A stretch of DNA of 54,531 nt from an uncultured Oscillospiraceae bacterium (GCA_944385675.1 CALWYD010000017.1:1-54531); one strand, 5' to 3'. Positions 1 to 8,616 are shown, counted from the first letter of the stretch. The notes: generated from the letters alone by a model not told the origin. Made by a program: numbers and translations.

Positions 1-72
1 GATTAGCTCAGCTGGTAGAGCATCCGCTTGACGTGCGGGAGGTCACAGGTTCAAGTCCTGTATCGTCCACCA
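1..72 (+). tRNA. tRNA-Val (anticodon GAC), 5' end cut by the window
   Basis: The D arm, the anticodon stem CCGC/GCGG around loop TTGACGT (anticodon GAC, reading GUC valine codons), the T arm with TTCAAGT, and the acceptor strand ATCGTCC-A-CCA are all present. The matching 5' acceptor strand should read GGACGAT. Only GAT is inside the window, so four bases are missing at the left edge. The CCA is encoded. Confidence 0.95.
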
Positions 73-73
73 T

Positions 74-110
74 AAAAGCCGCTGTTTTCAAAAGAAAACA
101 GCGGCTTTTT
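74..110 (+). terminator. Intrinsic terminator after tRNA-Val
   Basis: A perfect hairpin (AAAAGCCGCTGTTTTC / GAAAACAGCGGCTTTT, loop AAAA) followed by a T run, starting right after the CCA of the tRNA. Confidence 0.92.
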
Positions 111-257
111 AGTTTCCCGGCACGTTCTTTCGGTCCAGAGTATGGAAGACATAAGGCGGAAAACAGTTCAGACCCCGAGCAGGGGCGTTCAGAATCGGTC
201 TGTTGGGACATGAACCGTGGATAGTTCAGGCAAGCGTGTGTGAAACTTAGGCTTCGT

Positions 258-286
258 TTGACACAGAGAATACAAATGGGTATCGT
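258..286 (+). promoter_or_regulatory. Sigma-A-type promoter of the regulator/kinase fusion gene
   Basis: TTGACA (258-263), 17 bp spacer, TATCGT (281-286). The arms GAATAC (268-273) and GTATTC (285-290) form an inverted repeat across the spacer and -10, a possible operator for autoregulation. Confidence 0.55.
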
Positions 287-314
287 ATTCTGCAGGGGAA
301 GAGGAGGGAGACAC

Positions 315-2510
315 ATGAAGGGCAAGATTTTGATTGTGGAAGATGAGCAAAAACTCCGGGAAGTACTGTGCGACTATTTGAGTAACAAGGGCGAAATTCC
401 CTTTGAGGCCCGGGACGGCATGGAGGCTCTGAAACTGCTGGAGGAACATGAATTTGATGCGGTGTTGCTGGACATTATGATGCCCAAACTCAACGGCCTA
501 ACCCAGTATGTCTTTCGTGAGCTGTCTGAAAAGGGTATGGAGTTTGCCGCGTATGCCTATCGGGTGGGCCAGTTTGATTACTTCTATGAGGACTATGGGG
601 AAGACGAATGGGTGGAGAGCCGCAGACAGATGCCCGGGGCGGTAGAATATGCCATGAACAGAGCCATTGAGGGATCCGGGGCAAGTATTTTTTCGCCCAG
701 CTACGACTATTATCCGGAGCCGTACTTGCCAGAGTGGCTGAATATCCTCCGGGGAGGTGCCCGCTGCGAGACGGCAATTGCGTTTCTGGACGGGGACGGA
801 ACCGTCCTGCGTCAGGACAGCAACTTTCTGTACTTCGGCTATGTACCCCAGGAGGAGTGGGATGCCGGCCGTGATAATTCCACCGCCTACGGCTGGATAG
901 ACCTGGGGGGAGAAGAGGACGCCAGGTACAGCGGCCTCCGGGCCATATATAAAGAGGATAAAAGCCTCTGGGATTTGTTGTCCCTGCGCCTGACAGGATA
1001 CTTTGAGGGCTCCCGATTTGAGCCTGTATCCATGGATATTCTCACAATGGGAAGCTATTACAGCGCTCTGGAGAGGGTGACCCCCAGGGACCAGGGCTCC
1101 GTTGAAGAAACAGAAGAGGAGAATCAGACACCCCGGCTGGGTTCCTCGGCCACCAATTCCGGCTCAGGAGGTGGGGAGAGACCGGCCTATACCGTCAGCC
1201 AGCTGGACGCTATGGGCCTTGTAAACTGGGACAGGAGCTTTGACAACACGGCCTTTGCCCAACAGGAACTGGTGACTATCTATGCCATGTATCCGGACAT
1301 GAACCTCTATGAACCCGGGGAACCGGTGGTCTACAGGGAAGCGGAGCGCTATGAAACGCTGACTGACCTTCTGGCTACCATGGATTACTATGTGGAAGAA
1401 GGCTCCAATATCTATACCGGCGCATCAAAATTCAGTCTCTGGGACGCTGTATTTTTTGATTCACTGTCTATACGCGACCGAACTGGGGAGGCCTCCTCTC
1501 AGGCCCTGTCTCCCGAGGTGGAGTTTACCCTCGTCACTGCCCTGCGGGCCAGTCCCCTCCGGATTGCTATGGGTTTTTTGACAAGAGTGTATGTGTTTAC
1601 CTTTCTATTCACCTGCCTGGGCTTTCTCCTGCTGCGCAGGGGCATGGGAAAGCATCTGGTGGCGCCCGTGCAGGCAGTCAACGCAGGGATAGAGGAGGGG
1701 TGGACCCATCTGGGGAAATTCCGGGAAAAACGGCCCAAGTGGGCCGAGACGGATGCCCTTATAGAGCACTATATCGATACTCAGGATACGCTGCGCAGAA
1801 ATAAAAATGAGATAGCCCGGCTGAACGCCGCCCTGGAGTATGCTGAGAAGGCGGAAGAAAACCGGCGTCAAATGACCTCTCACATTGCCCACCAGTTAAA
1901 GACGCCTCTGGCTGTAATCCACAGCTACGCGGAGGGGCTGAAAGAGCACGTGGCAGAGGAAAAGCGGGACAGGTACCTGGATGTGATCCTGGCTGAGGCG
2001 GAGCGAACCGACGGCATGGTGTTGGAGATGCTGGATCTCAGCCGGCTGGAGGCGGGGAAGGTAAAACTGTCCCGGGACGATTTCTCCCTCATTGCTCTGA
2101 CCCGGTCTGTTTTTGAAAGGTTGGAAATTGCAGCCAAAGCCAAGAACCTGCAGGTGGACTTTTCCTTTCCTGAGGAGTTTACAGTTACGGCGGATGAGAG
2201 CCGCATCGCCCAGGTCATTGAAAACTTTGCCGCAAACGCGGTGAAGTATACGCCGACAGGGGGGCATGTGGCCGTAACCATAGAAAACAACCGGGGAAAG
2301 GCCTCCTTTGTCATAGAGAATGACAGTCGCCCTCTGTCCAGCCAGGCGCTGGGCAAGGTATGGGACGCCTTCTACCGGGGGGATGAGGCGGCCACCGTAG
2401 AAGGAACCGGGCTGGGCCTGGCCATCGCCAAACGGATTGTGGAACTGCATGGCGGCAGGTGTTCAGTGCGTAATACGGCTGGGGGAGTTGAATTCAGGTT
2501 CACCATTTAA
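315..2510 (+). CDS. Truncated response-regulator receiver fused in frame to a sensor histidine kinase
   Basis: The 731-residue product starts at ATG 315 behind GAGGGAG. Residues 1-61 are the first half of an OmpR-type receiver domain: the acidic pair near residue 10, phospho-acceptor D53 in LLDIMMP, and the following LNG. The receiver stops there. The last strands, the conserved Thr/Ser and Lys and the whole winged-helix output domain are absent. From about residue 63 it continues as a histidine-kinase extracytoplasmic sensor without the usual first membrane helix. One membrane helix follows at about 417-440, then the H box with H526 (IAHQLKTP), N box near 636 and G box GTGLGL near 698. Kinase motifs look intact. 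The normal arrangement is two adjacent genes, so an in-frame deletion that joined them is the simplest reading. The receiver is almost certainly dead, and sensor topology is doubtful. Confidence 0.85.
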   Translation: MKGKILIVEDEQKLREVLCDYLSNKGEIPFEARDGMEALKLLEEHEFDAVLLDIMMPKLNGLTQYVFRELSEKGMEFAAYAYRVGQFDYFYEDYGEDEWVESRRQMPGAVEYAMNRAIEGSGASIFSPSYDYYPEPYLPEWLNILRGGARCETAIAFLDGDGTVLRQDSNFLYFGYVPQEEWDAGRDNSTAYGWIDLGGEEDARYSGLRAIYKEDKSLWDLLSLRLTGYFEGSRFEPVSMDILTMGSYYSALERVTPRDQGSVEETEEENQTPRLGSSATNSGSGGGERPAYTVSQLDAMGLVNWDRSFDNTAFAQQELVTIYAMYPDMNLYEPGEPVVYREAERYETLTDLLATMDYYVEEGSNIYTGASKFSLWDAVFFDSLSIRDRTGEASSQALSPEVEFTLVTALRASPLRIAMGFLTRVYVFTFLFTCLGFLLLRRGMGKHLVAPVQAVNAGIEEGWTHLGKFREKRPKWAETDALIEHYIDTQDTLRRNKNEIARLNAALEYAEKAEENRRQMTSHIAHQLKTPLAVIHSYAEGLKEHVAEEKRDRYLDVILAEAERTDGMVLEMLDLSRLEAGKVKLSRDDFSLIALTRSVFERLEIAAKAKNLQVDFSFPEEFTVTADESRIAQVIENFAANAVKYTPTGGHVAVTIENNRGKASFVIENDSRPLSSQALGKVWDAFYRGDEAATVEGTGLGLAIAKRIVELHGGRCSVRNTAGGVEFRFTI

Positions 2511-2529
2511 CTTCAATGGAAAAGGGAAA

Positions 2530-2583
2530 CGGCCTTCCGCCGCATCCACTGGGGACAGGGAATGGGGTGGAAGGCTGTTTTTC
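2530..2583 (+). terminator. Probable terminator after the kinase fusion
   Basis: CGGCCTTCC (2530-2538) pairs with GGAAGGCTG (2569-2577), followed by TTTTT. Confidence 0.6.
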
Positions 2584-2674
2584 AATGGGCGGAAAGGGGG
2601 GGAATGCCCTCTGCCCGGGTCACACGGCGGCGCTGACCGGGGCCAGTCCGGAGGCGGGGAGTCCGGAGAGGCAG

Positions 2675-3607
2675 CTATGAAATATGGGCCTGTTCGGCGG
2701 GATTTACATGGACCATAATATGTTTCACATCTGAAAATCTTCCTTCCACCTGGGTATGCACACGCTCCGCTATCTCATGGGCATCCCGGAGGGACTTCTC
2801 TCCATCCACGGAGATTTCCAAATCAATATAGGCTTTGTTTCCGAACATCCTGGTGCGGAGCATATCCACGTGGACCACTCCGTCTTGAGCCGCAATATAT
2901 TCCGCAAGCTGTTTTTCATAGGCCGTACCGCAGGAGGTATCCAACATTTTGATGAGAGCGTCTTTAAAAATATCATAAGAAACCTTCACAATAAAAAGGC
3001 AAATGACAACGCTGGCTACGGAGTCCAGCACGGGAAATCCCAGCATAGCTCCCCCAATACCAATCAGGGAGCCGATGGAGGAAAAGGCATCGGAACGGTG
3101 GTGCCAGGCATCAGCCAGAAAGGCGTCGGACTTTATAAGCTGAGCATAGTAGCGGGTATACCAGTACATGGCCTCCTTGCTGAGGATTGAGACAATGGCC
3201 GCGGCAAGAGCGATGGCGCTGGGGACGGCCAATGCCTCATAATTTCCTGAGAAAATATTGCCCAGGCCAACCTTACCTACACCAATCCCGGTTGCCGCCA
3301 GAACAAGGCTCAAAATCAGGGATGCAACACATTCCAGGCGCTCATGTCCGTAAGGGTGAGATGCATCTGCGGCTTTTTTGGAAATCTTCACTCCGAACCA
3401 TGCGATCAGGGTAGTAAGCACATCGGAGAAAGAGTGGACGGCGTCAGAAATCATAGCGCCGGAATTGCCCACGATACCAGCCAACAACTTAAAGCCGGAG
3501 AGAAGCGTGTTGCCCACAATACTGACCAGAGACAGATTGCGAATGACTGCCGCCTCATTTATAGGTCGGGATACAGGTTGCACGAAAGATTTTCGGTTTT
3601 TTGCCAT
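2675..3607 (-). CDS. CDF-family divalent metal cation exporter (CzcD/FieF type)
   Basis: A 310-residue cation diffusion facilitator, starting at ATG 3607 behind GGAGG. It exports divalent metal from the cytoplasm in exchange for protons. Six membrane helices are followed by a cytoplasmic C-terminal domain (about residues 220-310). The metal-site motifs are visible: H58-x3-D62 in TM2 and H169-x3-D173 in TM5, plus HPYGHERLE at 84-92 in the TM2-TM3 loop. Two histidines are the form typical of Zn/Co/Ni exporters. The gene stands alone and sits behind a NiCo riboswitch, so cobalt and nickel are the likely physiological substrates (inference from the riboswitch). Confidence 0.93.
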   Translation of the reverse strand: MAKNRKSFVQPVSRPINEAAVIRNLSLVSIVGNTLLSGFKLLAGIVGNSGAMISDAVHSFSDVLTTLIAWFGVKISKKAADASHPYGHERLECVASLILSLVLAATGIGVGKVGLGNIFSGNYEALAVPSAIALAAAIVSILSKEAMYWYTRYYAQLIKSDAFLADAWHHRSDAFSSIGSLIGIGGAMLGFPVLDSVASVVICLFIVKVSYDIFKDALIKMLDTSCGTAYEKQLAEYIAAQDGVVHVDMLRTRMFGNKAYIDLEISVDGEKSLRDAHEIAERVHTQVEGRFSDVKHIMVHVNPAEQAHIS

Positions 3608-3701
3608 AAGAGATACCTCCTGTTTTTTATATTGGTGTCCGGCAGTGTGTTTCCCAAATTTGCACCTCGGCAAGCCAAAGGCCCTGTTCTGAAGACGGAG
3701 A

Positions 3702-3820
3702 TAAAAAAACATCTGCGGAACATACAACTGTCCCGCAGATGTAACATAAAAATCTGCTGCCGCTTTGGCGGCCCGGCCTTGTGCCCAAAAGAGGCATGAC
3801 CTGCTCAGTTTGTACTGTTG
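3702..3820 (-). promoter_or_regulatory. NiCo (czcD-type) riboswitch with terminator expression platform
   Basis: On the minus strand the leader carries the conserved NiCo aptamer blocks in order: ACTGAGCAGG (3809-3800), GCCGGGC (about 3778-3772), GCGGCAGCAGAT, then ACATCTGCGGGACAGT. They match the Co2+-bound crystal-structure RNA as I remember it. P1 is formed by TACAAACTG at the 5' side and CAGTTGTA at the 3' side. The 3' part of the aptamer is shared with a terminator, ACATCTGCGG / CCGCAGATGT followed by seven T (3743-3702). Metal binding should stabilise the aptamer, block the terminator and turn on the CDF exporter. Confidence 0.92.
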
Positions 3821-3868
3821 GTCTTATGCCCAGGAACAAGACGAAACGCAGTGCAAAGAGTTTAAGGG

Positions 3869-3897
3869 ATTTTACAATATCCTATGCCGGATGTCAA
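3869..3897 (-). promoter_or_regulatory. Promoter for the NiCo riboswitch / CDF exporter
   Basis: On the minus strand: TTGACA (3897-3892), 17 bp spacer, TAAAAT (3874-3869). It lies about 50 nt upstream of the aptamer. Confidence 0.8.
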
Positions 3898-5205
3898 TAG
3901 CAAGTTCTTCCCAAGAAAAAATTTTTCTACCCGCACATCCGGTGGACCGGCTGCCCTCTGCCTCAGGAGATACCCAGACACCGGATTGGTGGGGGAGTAG
4001 CCCCTATCCCCCTGTGACGGGTGGGGGAGTGGGCATGCAAAAAGAGGGATGGGCCTGCGCAATTGGGAAGGAAAGGCGTTTATTGGCTGCACGGTGCCAA
4101 TCACGATCCCACTGGTGTTCAGCAAGCAGACGACGCCGGTTTGCAGCAGCTTTTAAAGACGGTTGCTTCAAATGGGCTGTGGTGGCGTTGGCCTTATCAG
4201 ACTTGTTTTCTTTCCGGCAGTTTACATCTTACCGTTGACTTTATCGCTTTTTTAGAGTAGATTGATTATGCCGCCAGCCGTGATTTTCCGCTAATTTTAG
4301 GCAAAAAAGGCTTTGAACATGGAATTGCACCCCCAATACAGGACATTTTCTGCGGGCTTATCTGGAGCTGAGACGGGAGCGCAGGATAAAATTAAAACCT
4401 GTGCCCCTGCTCCGGAACATCCTCTCACAGGACAAAAATTTAGTCATTCAGCCAGGAAAAGATATGGGCGCATTGCATTATAAAAATAAAAAAATTGCAA
4501 AATTCTGCCGGTGTTTTGAAAACGGATAGGGTGGAAACCCGGTGGCCCGTGCCTGACCAGGGACGGATTTACCTGCTCCGGAAGAAAAAGCAGGCACAGC
4601 TGGGGGATTTTGAGGCAAACGTTAGACGGGATAGTATATCCGATAAAATCAGGGTTGGGTTCCCTTAAACAGGGAACCGCCACTTTAAGCGCTCGGCTCT
4701 GGGCCGTCTTCTTGTCCGGCAGGGGGCGGCCCAGGTTCTGGGTCCATATTTACCATACGCAATTGATGGGAGAATATGGCCCTGTGGGCGGTATGGTGTA
4801 GAGGGTGTGGTCTGAACGGCCAGGCTGTGCAGCAATGTCCCCGGAAGAGGAACGGCTTATGGGGATAAGACACAGCTGTGGGGAACGGATCAGCGTTAAT
4901 CTTTCTGACTATACTGCCGCGGGCTGTATACTGCCTGGAAGGAGGTGAAAGGGCACGGCGGGATAACCATGGCGGAACCATTTTCCCCAAGCGGAGGTTG
5001 TGAAAAGAACGGCACAATCGCCGCGGCAGAGCAGTGGTGGCTTAACTGGAACATTTTGCTGCCCAGCCCCTGTGCAGGCCGGGTTTGTAAACCAGGGAAG
5101 CGCTGAACCACATTCTATAGGCAAACAGCGACAAAGGTATACTTGCACAGGACTCTGGGTGGGCAGGAAGGAGATCTGGAGGACCTTTCTGCCTGCGGAA
5201 CAGGA
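3898..5205. other. 1.3 kb intergenic region without a recognisable gene
   Basis: I find no open frame here that reads like a protein family, and base composition is lower in GC than the flanks. It contains a plausible plus promoter at 4235-4263 and a perfect 8 bp hairpin (GGTTCCCT/AGGGAACC, 4658-4678) without a T tract. There is also an AAGGAGGT followed 22 nt later by a 44-codon frame from 4969, whose spacing argues against translation. It may be a long 5' leader of the transketolase operon, an unannotated RNA or decayed sequence. Confidence 0.4.
4235..4263 (+). promoter_or_regulatory. Candidate promoter inside the 1.3 kb gap
   Basis: TTGACT (4235-4240), 17 bp, TAGATT (4258-4263). A transcript from here would run about 950 nt before the transketolase start. 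Confidence 0.4.
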
Positions 5206-5223
5206 TGGATGATAGGAGGTAAC

Positions 5224-6054
5224 ATGAACATGATTGAGCTAGAGAGGCTTTGCCGCACGGTACGGGGTGATATTGTCACCATGGTACACCGGGCGGGTTC
5301 AGGTCACCCGGGCGGCTCTCTTTCAGCGGTTGAACTGATGGTAGGGCTTTACTTCGGGGGGCAACTGTCTGTAGATCCCCAAAACCCCGAGTGGGAGGGG
5401 CGGGACCGGTTTATTCTCTCCAAGGGGCATGTGGCCCCGGTTTTATACAGTATATTGGCCAGGAAGGGGTTTTTCCCCGTGGAGGAGCTGTGGACGCTTC
5501 GGCAGCTGGGCAGCCCCCTTCAGGGGCATCCCCACTGGAAGTGCGTCCCCGGGCTGGACTGCTCCAGCGGTTCCCTGGGGCAGGGCCTGTCCATTGCCAA
5601 CGGATTGGCCATCGGATTTCGGAAACAGAACATGGACAACCGGGTTTACTGCCTGCTGGGGGACGGCGAGCTCCAGGAGGGCCAGGTGTGGGAAGCTGTT
5701 ATGACAGCAGCGCAGCACAAGCTGGACAACCTGTGTGCCATGGTGGACTATAACCACGTGCAGCTGGACGGCACGGTGGAGGAGATTAAGGCCCTCGGCG
5801 ACCTGTGCGCCAAGTGGCACGACTTTGGCTGGAACGTAATCGAGTTGGACGGCCACGATATAGGGGCGGTTATCCGCGCCTATGAGATGGCCCGGGCCTT
5901 CCGGGGCAAGCCCACCGTACTGATTGCCAACACGGTAAAGGGCAAGGGTGTTTCCTTCATGGAGAACAACTGTGACTGGCATGGCGCTGCCCCCAATGCC
6001 CAGCAGCTGGAAGCGGCGCTGGAAGAGATTAACAGAGAGGAGAAGGCCCAATGA
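5224..6054 (+). CDS. Transketolase, N-terminal subunit
   Basis: A 276-residue thiamine-diphosphate-binding half of a split transketolase, which moves two-carbon ketol units between sugar phosphates in the non-oxidative pentose phosphate pathway. It starts at ATG 5224 with AGGAGGT seven bases upstream. Visible motifs are HRAGSGHPGGSLS near the N-terminus, and the GDG...N diphosphate/metal motif LLGDGELQEGQ followed by VDYNHVQLDG. It overlaps the C-terminal subunit by four bases (ATGA), so the two are translationally coupled and form one enzyme. Confidence 0.95.
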   Translation: MNMIELERLCRTVRGDIVTMVHRAGSGHPGGSLSAVELMVGLYFGGQLSVDPQNPEWEGRDRFILSKGHVAPVLYSILARKGFFPVEELWTLRQLGSPLQGHPHWKCVPGLDCSSGSLGQGLSIANGLAIGFRKQNMDNRVYCLLGDGELQEGQVWEAVMTAAQHKLDNLCAMVDYNHVQLDGTVEEIKALGDLCAKWHDFGWNVIELDGHDIGAVIRAYEMARAFRGKPTVLIANTVKGKGVSFMENNCDWHGAAPNAQQLEAALEEINREEKAQ

Positions 6055-6992
6055 ATAAGATGATACCGATGCGGGACGGGTATGGAAAGGCGCTTTTGGA
6101 GCTGTGTCAAAGCGGGGAAAAGATTATGGTGCTGGATGCTGATGTAGCCAAGTCCACCCGAACCGTCTGGATCCGGGATCAGTACCCTGAAAAATTCATG
6201 GACATGGGCATCTCAGAGCAGGACATGGTGGGCACCGCTGCCGGCCTGGCTCTGTCTGGAATTACTCCCTTTGTATCCACCTACTGTGTTTTTTTGGCCG
6301 GACGCGCCTGGGATCAGATTCGAACCACTGTGTGCTATAACAATTTGAATGTGAAGTTGGCGGGAGCCCATGCAGGCATCTCCGTGGGGCCGGACGGGGC
6401 CACCCATCAGTCCCTGGAGGACGTGGCCATTATGCGGGTGCTGCCCAATATGACCGTAATTGTTCCCTGTGACGCCGAAGAGACGCGAAAGGCCACTTTA
6501 GCCATTGCCAAGCGCCAGGGCCCCTGCTTCATTCGTTTCGGCCGGGAGGCTGTGCCTGTGATTACCGATGAGGACACGCCCTTTGAAATCGGGAAGGCTC
6601 GTTTGTGCTGTGACGGGCGGGATGTGACCGTCCTTGCCAACGGGGCCCTGGTGCGCGAGGCCATAGAGGCGGCCAAGGTCCTGGAACAGGAGGGAATTTC
6701 CGTCAGAGTTCTGGATTTCCACACCATCAAGCCCCTGGACCAGGAGGCTGTCATCCGGGCCGCCCGGGAGACGGGCTGCATTGTAACTGCAGAGGAGCAT
6801 CAGATGTATGGCGGCATGGGGGGAGCGGTGGCCGAGTGCCTGGCGGCCCATTGCCCCGTGCCCATGGAGCAGGTGGCCATCCAGGATTCCTTCGGGGAGT
6901 CCGGACAGCCCCAGGAACTGATGGATAAATACAGGCTCAATCAAAGTGCCATCCAGGAGAAAATCAAGGCAGTTCTGGCCAGAAAGGGCTGA
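6051..6992 (+). CDS. Transketolase, C-terminal subunit
   Basis: A 313-residue partner of the upstream subunit, carrying the pyrimidine-binding and C-terminal domains. GISEQDMVGTAAGLA supplies the catalytic glutamate that activates thiamine diphosphate, and AHAGISVGPDGATHQS is the usual transketolase/DXS-family segment. The start overlaps the preceding stop as ATGA. Split transketolases of this kind are common in Firmicutes and archaea. The enzyme probably supplies pentose phosphates, since no oxidative-branch gene is nearby. Confidence 0.95.
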   Translation: MNKMIPMRDGYGKALLELCQSGEKIMVLDADVAKSTRTVWIRDQYPEKFMDMGISEQDMVGTAAGLALSGITPFVSTYCVFLAGRAWDQIRTTVCYNNLNVKLAGAHAGISVGPDGATHQSLEDVAIMRVLPNMTVIVPCDAEETRKATLAIAKRQGPCFIRFGREAVPVITDEDTPFEIGKARLCCDGRDVTVLANGALVREAIEAAKVLEQEGISVRVLDFHTIKPLDQEAVIRAARETGCIVTAEEHQMYGGMGGAVAECLAAHCPVPMEQVAIQDSFGESGQPQELMDKYRLNQSAIQEKIKAVLARKG

Positions 6993-7030
6993 ACCGCAGC
7001 CCATATACTTGGGCTGAGAAAGGAACGGCA

Positions 7031-8089
7031 ATGGGAACCATTTATGAAATTTACGGCTTTGATGCCCACCAGATGACCTACGCGTTAATGGACGCGGCCA
7101 ATGTGGAACAGATGCTCCCTGCCGGAGGGCGGGTAGCGCTGAAGCCCAACCTGGTGGTGGCGGCCCCTCCGGAGCAGGGGGCCACCACCCACGGGGGAGT
7201 GCTGTCCGGAGCCATTGAGTACCTGCGTGACCACGGGGTAACCCGCATTGAAATTATTGAGGGCTCCTGGGTAGGCGCACGTACAGGAGATGCCTGCCGG
7301 ACAGCGGGATATGAGGCCGTCTGTAAAAAGTACAATGTGCCCTTTTATGACCTGAAAACAGACCACGCATCCCCGGTGGATACCCCTTTCGGGCCTATTT
7401 CTATCTGTGACCGGGCCAGGACGGCGGATTTTCTCATTAATCTGCCTGTCCTGAAGGGCCACTGCCAGACGGTGATGACCTGTGCTTTGAAAAACTGTAA
7501 GGGCTGCCTTCCGGATCGGGAGAAGCGGCGCTTCCACGCTGCCGGGCTCATCAAGCCCATTGCAGCCCTGGCCTGCGCCTTGAGACCCCAGTTGACCATC
7601 GTGGACAGCATCTGCGGGGATCTGGACTTTGAGGAGGGAGGAAACCCAGTGCCCACCGGAAGGATGTACCTGGGAACGGACATGGTCCAGCTGGATGCCT
7701 ACGGTTGTCAGCTTATGGGCCTGGAGTTGAGTGATGTTCCCTATATCCAGTGGGCGGAGCGGTGGGGAGCGGGCTCCACACGGGTCAAGGAGGAGGACAT
7801 TGTCCGTCTCAACCATCCGGAACAGGGGGCGGATTATCCGGCTCCTTCCGGACGGGTGTCCCGGCTGACCCGGGGCGTCCAGGCGAACCAGGCCTGCTCT
7901 GCCTGCTATGCCGCCCTGGTGCGGGCGTTGAACATAGTGGGTGGTGCCGGCGGGGCGCCCATTGCCATCGGGCAGGGCTGGCAGGACCGGCCCTTTGAGG
8001 GGCTGGGGATAGGCCGGTGCTGCAACTGTGCTTCCCAGCAAGTAAAGGGATGTCCTCCCCGGGTACAGGATATTGTGCAGGCCCTGTAA
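7031..8089 (+). CDS. DUF362 domain-containing protein
   Basis: A 352-residue protein of the DUF362 family, whose biochemical role is not established. It reads as a complete DUF362 domain: VALKPNLV near the N-terminus, the central LINLPVLKGH and CALKNCKGC segment, and TIVDSICGDLDFEEGG. Cysteines cluster at the C-terminus (CSACYA, then CCNCASQQVKGCPP), which suggests an iron-sulfur cluster. Start ATG 7031 follows AAAGGAAC, only 38 nt after the transketolase stop and before the same terminator, so it is probably the third gene of that operon. A link to pentose metabolism is not evident. Confidence 0.85.
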   Translation: MGTIYEIYGFDAHQMTYALMDAANVEQMLPAGGRVALKPNLVVAAPPEQGATTHGGVLSGAIEYLRDHGVTRIEIIEGSWVGARTGDACRTAGYEAVCKKYNVPFYDLKTDHASPVDTPFGPISICDRARTADFLINLPVLKGHCQTVMTCALKNCKGCLPDREKRRFHAAGLIKPIAALACALRPQLTIVDSICGDLDFEEGGNPVPTGRMYLGTDMVQLDAYGCQLMGLELSDVPYIQWAERWGAGSTRVKEEDIVRLNHPEQGADYPAPSGRVSRLTRGVQANQACSACYAALVRALNIVGGAGGAPIAIGQGWQDRPFEGLGIGRCCNCASQQVKGCPPRVQDIVQAL

Positions 8090-8145
8090 TAAAAAGGCAG
8101 GCCCTGGGACGGGGAAATATTTTGCCATAAGGGTCAGAGAACACC

Positions 8146-8176
8146 AAAAAGGCACGGCGAAAGCCGTGCCTTTTTT
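8146..8176 (+). terminator. Terminator of the transketolase-DUF362 operon
   Basis: AAAAAGGCACGGC-GAAA-GCCGTGCCTTTTTT, a perfect stem with a tetraloop and T tract. Confidence 0.93.
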
Positions 8177-8179
8177 CCT

Positions 8180-8456
8180 TTTGAAGCGGTGGTTGTGCGG
8201 GCCTGCTCTGTTTCCTGATCCCGCTCCTGCCAGGCGGAAACCAGGGCGTAGCTTTGATGAAGCCATTGCATATAGGGGTGCTTCCGCATAATCCCACTGA
8301 CCAGTACCAGGTAATCCCTGCGGCGGCGTCCCGTCAGCGTGACAGGCTCCACGTCCTGGTAGCCTGCTCCAGCTGCTCCTGTAAAAAGTGCAGTTTTATT
8401 CCCGCTGCGCAATCTGGCCCTGAATCATGGCTAAATATTCCTCCCGGGGCAGCCGT
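8180..8456 (-). pseudogene. Possible decayed gene fragment with several frameshifts
   Basis: On the minus strand three frames carry successive protein-like pieces. First comes LPREEYLAMIQGQIAQRE followed by a stop. A short LQEQLEQA stretch follows in a second frame. Then GYQDVEPVTLTGRRRRDYL and HPYMQWLHQSYALVSAWQERD follow in the third. Two frame changes and a stop in under 300 bp suggest a remnant of one gene. The last frame runs into the converging terminator, so no natural end is visible. I do not recognise the family, and chance is possible. Confidence 0.3.
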
Positions 8457-8556
8457 TGGGGGAATTAGGAGCGGAGCTTGAATACGTCCCTGGGAGAGTG
8501 CCAGAGGTTTTTAAATATTATATCCAGTTATAACGGAACGCATGGGCAGGGCAAGA

Positions 8557-8616
8557 ATGGCATATTTTTAATGTGCGTATTTTATTTCATGCCTCTTTTT
8601 TTAAAAAATATGCCAT
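8557..8616. repeat. AT-rich 15-bp inverted repeat
   Basis: ATGGCATATTTTTAA (8557-8571) and TTAAAAAATATGCCAT (8601-8616) are inverted copies with one extra A, separated by 29 bp. It could act as a hairpin or a protein site, or be the remnant of a small element. Confidence 0.6.

Noticed and set aside
3765-4260. Open frames of 79-157 codons in the 3.9-5.2 kb gap
   Set aside because: No protein-like pattern, no ribosome binding site, and the longest overlaps the NiCo riboswitch.
4658-4678. Perfect 8-bp hairpin as a terminator
   Set aside because: No T tract follows on either strand.
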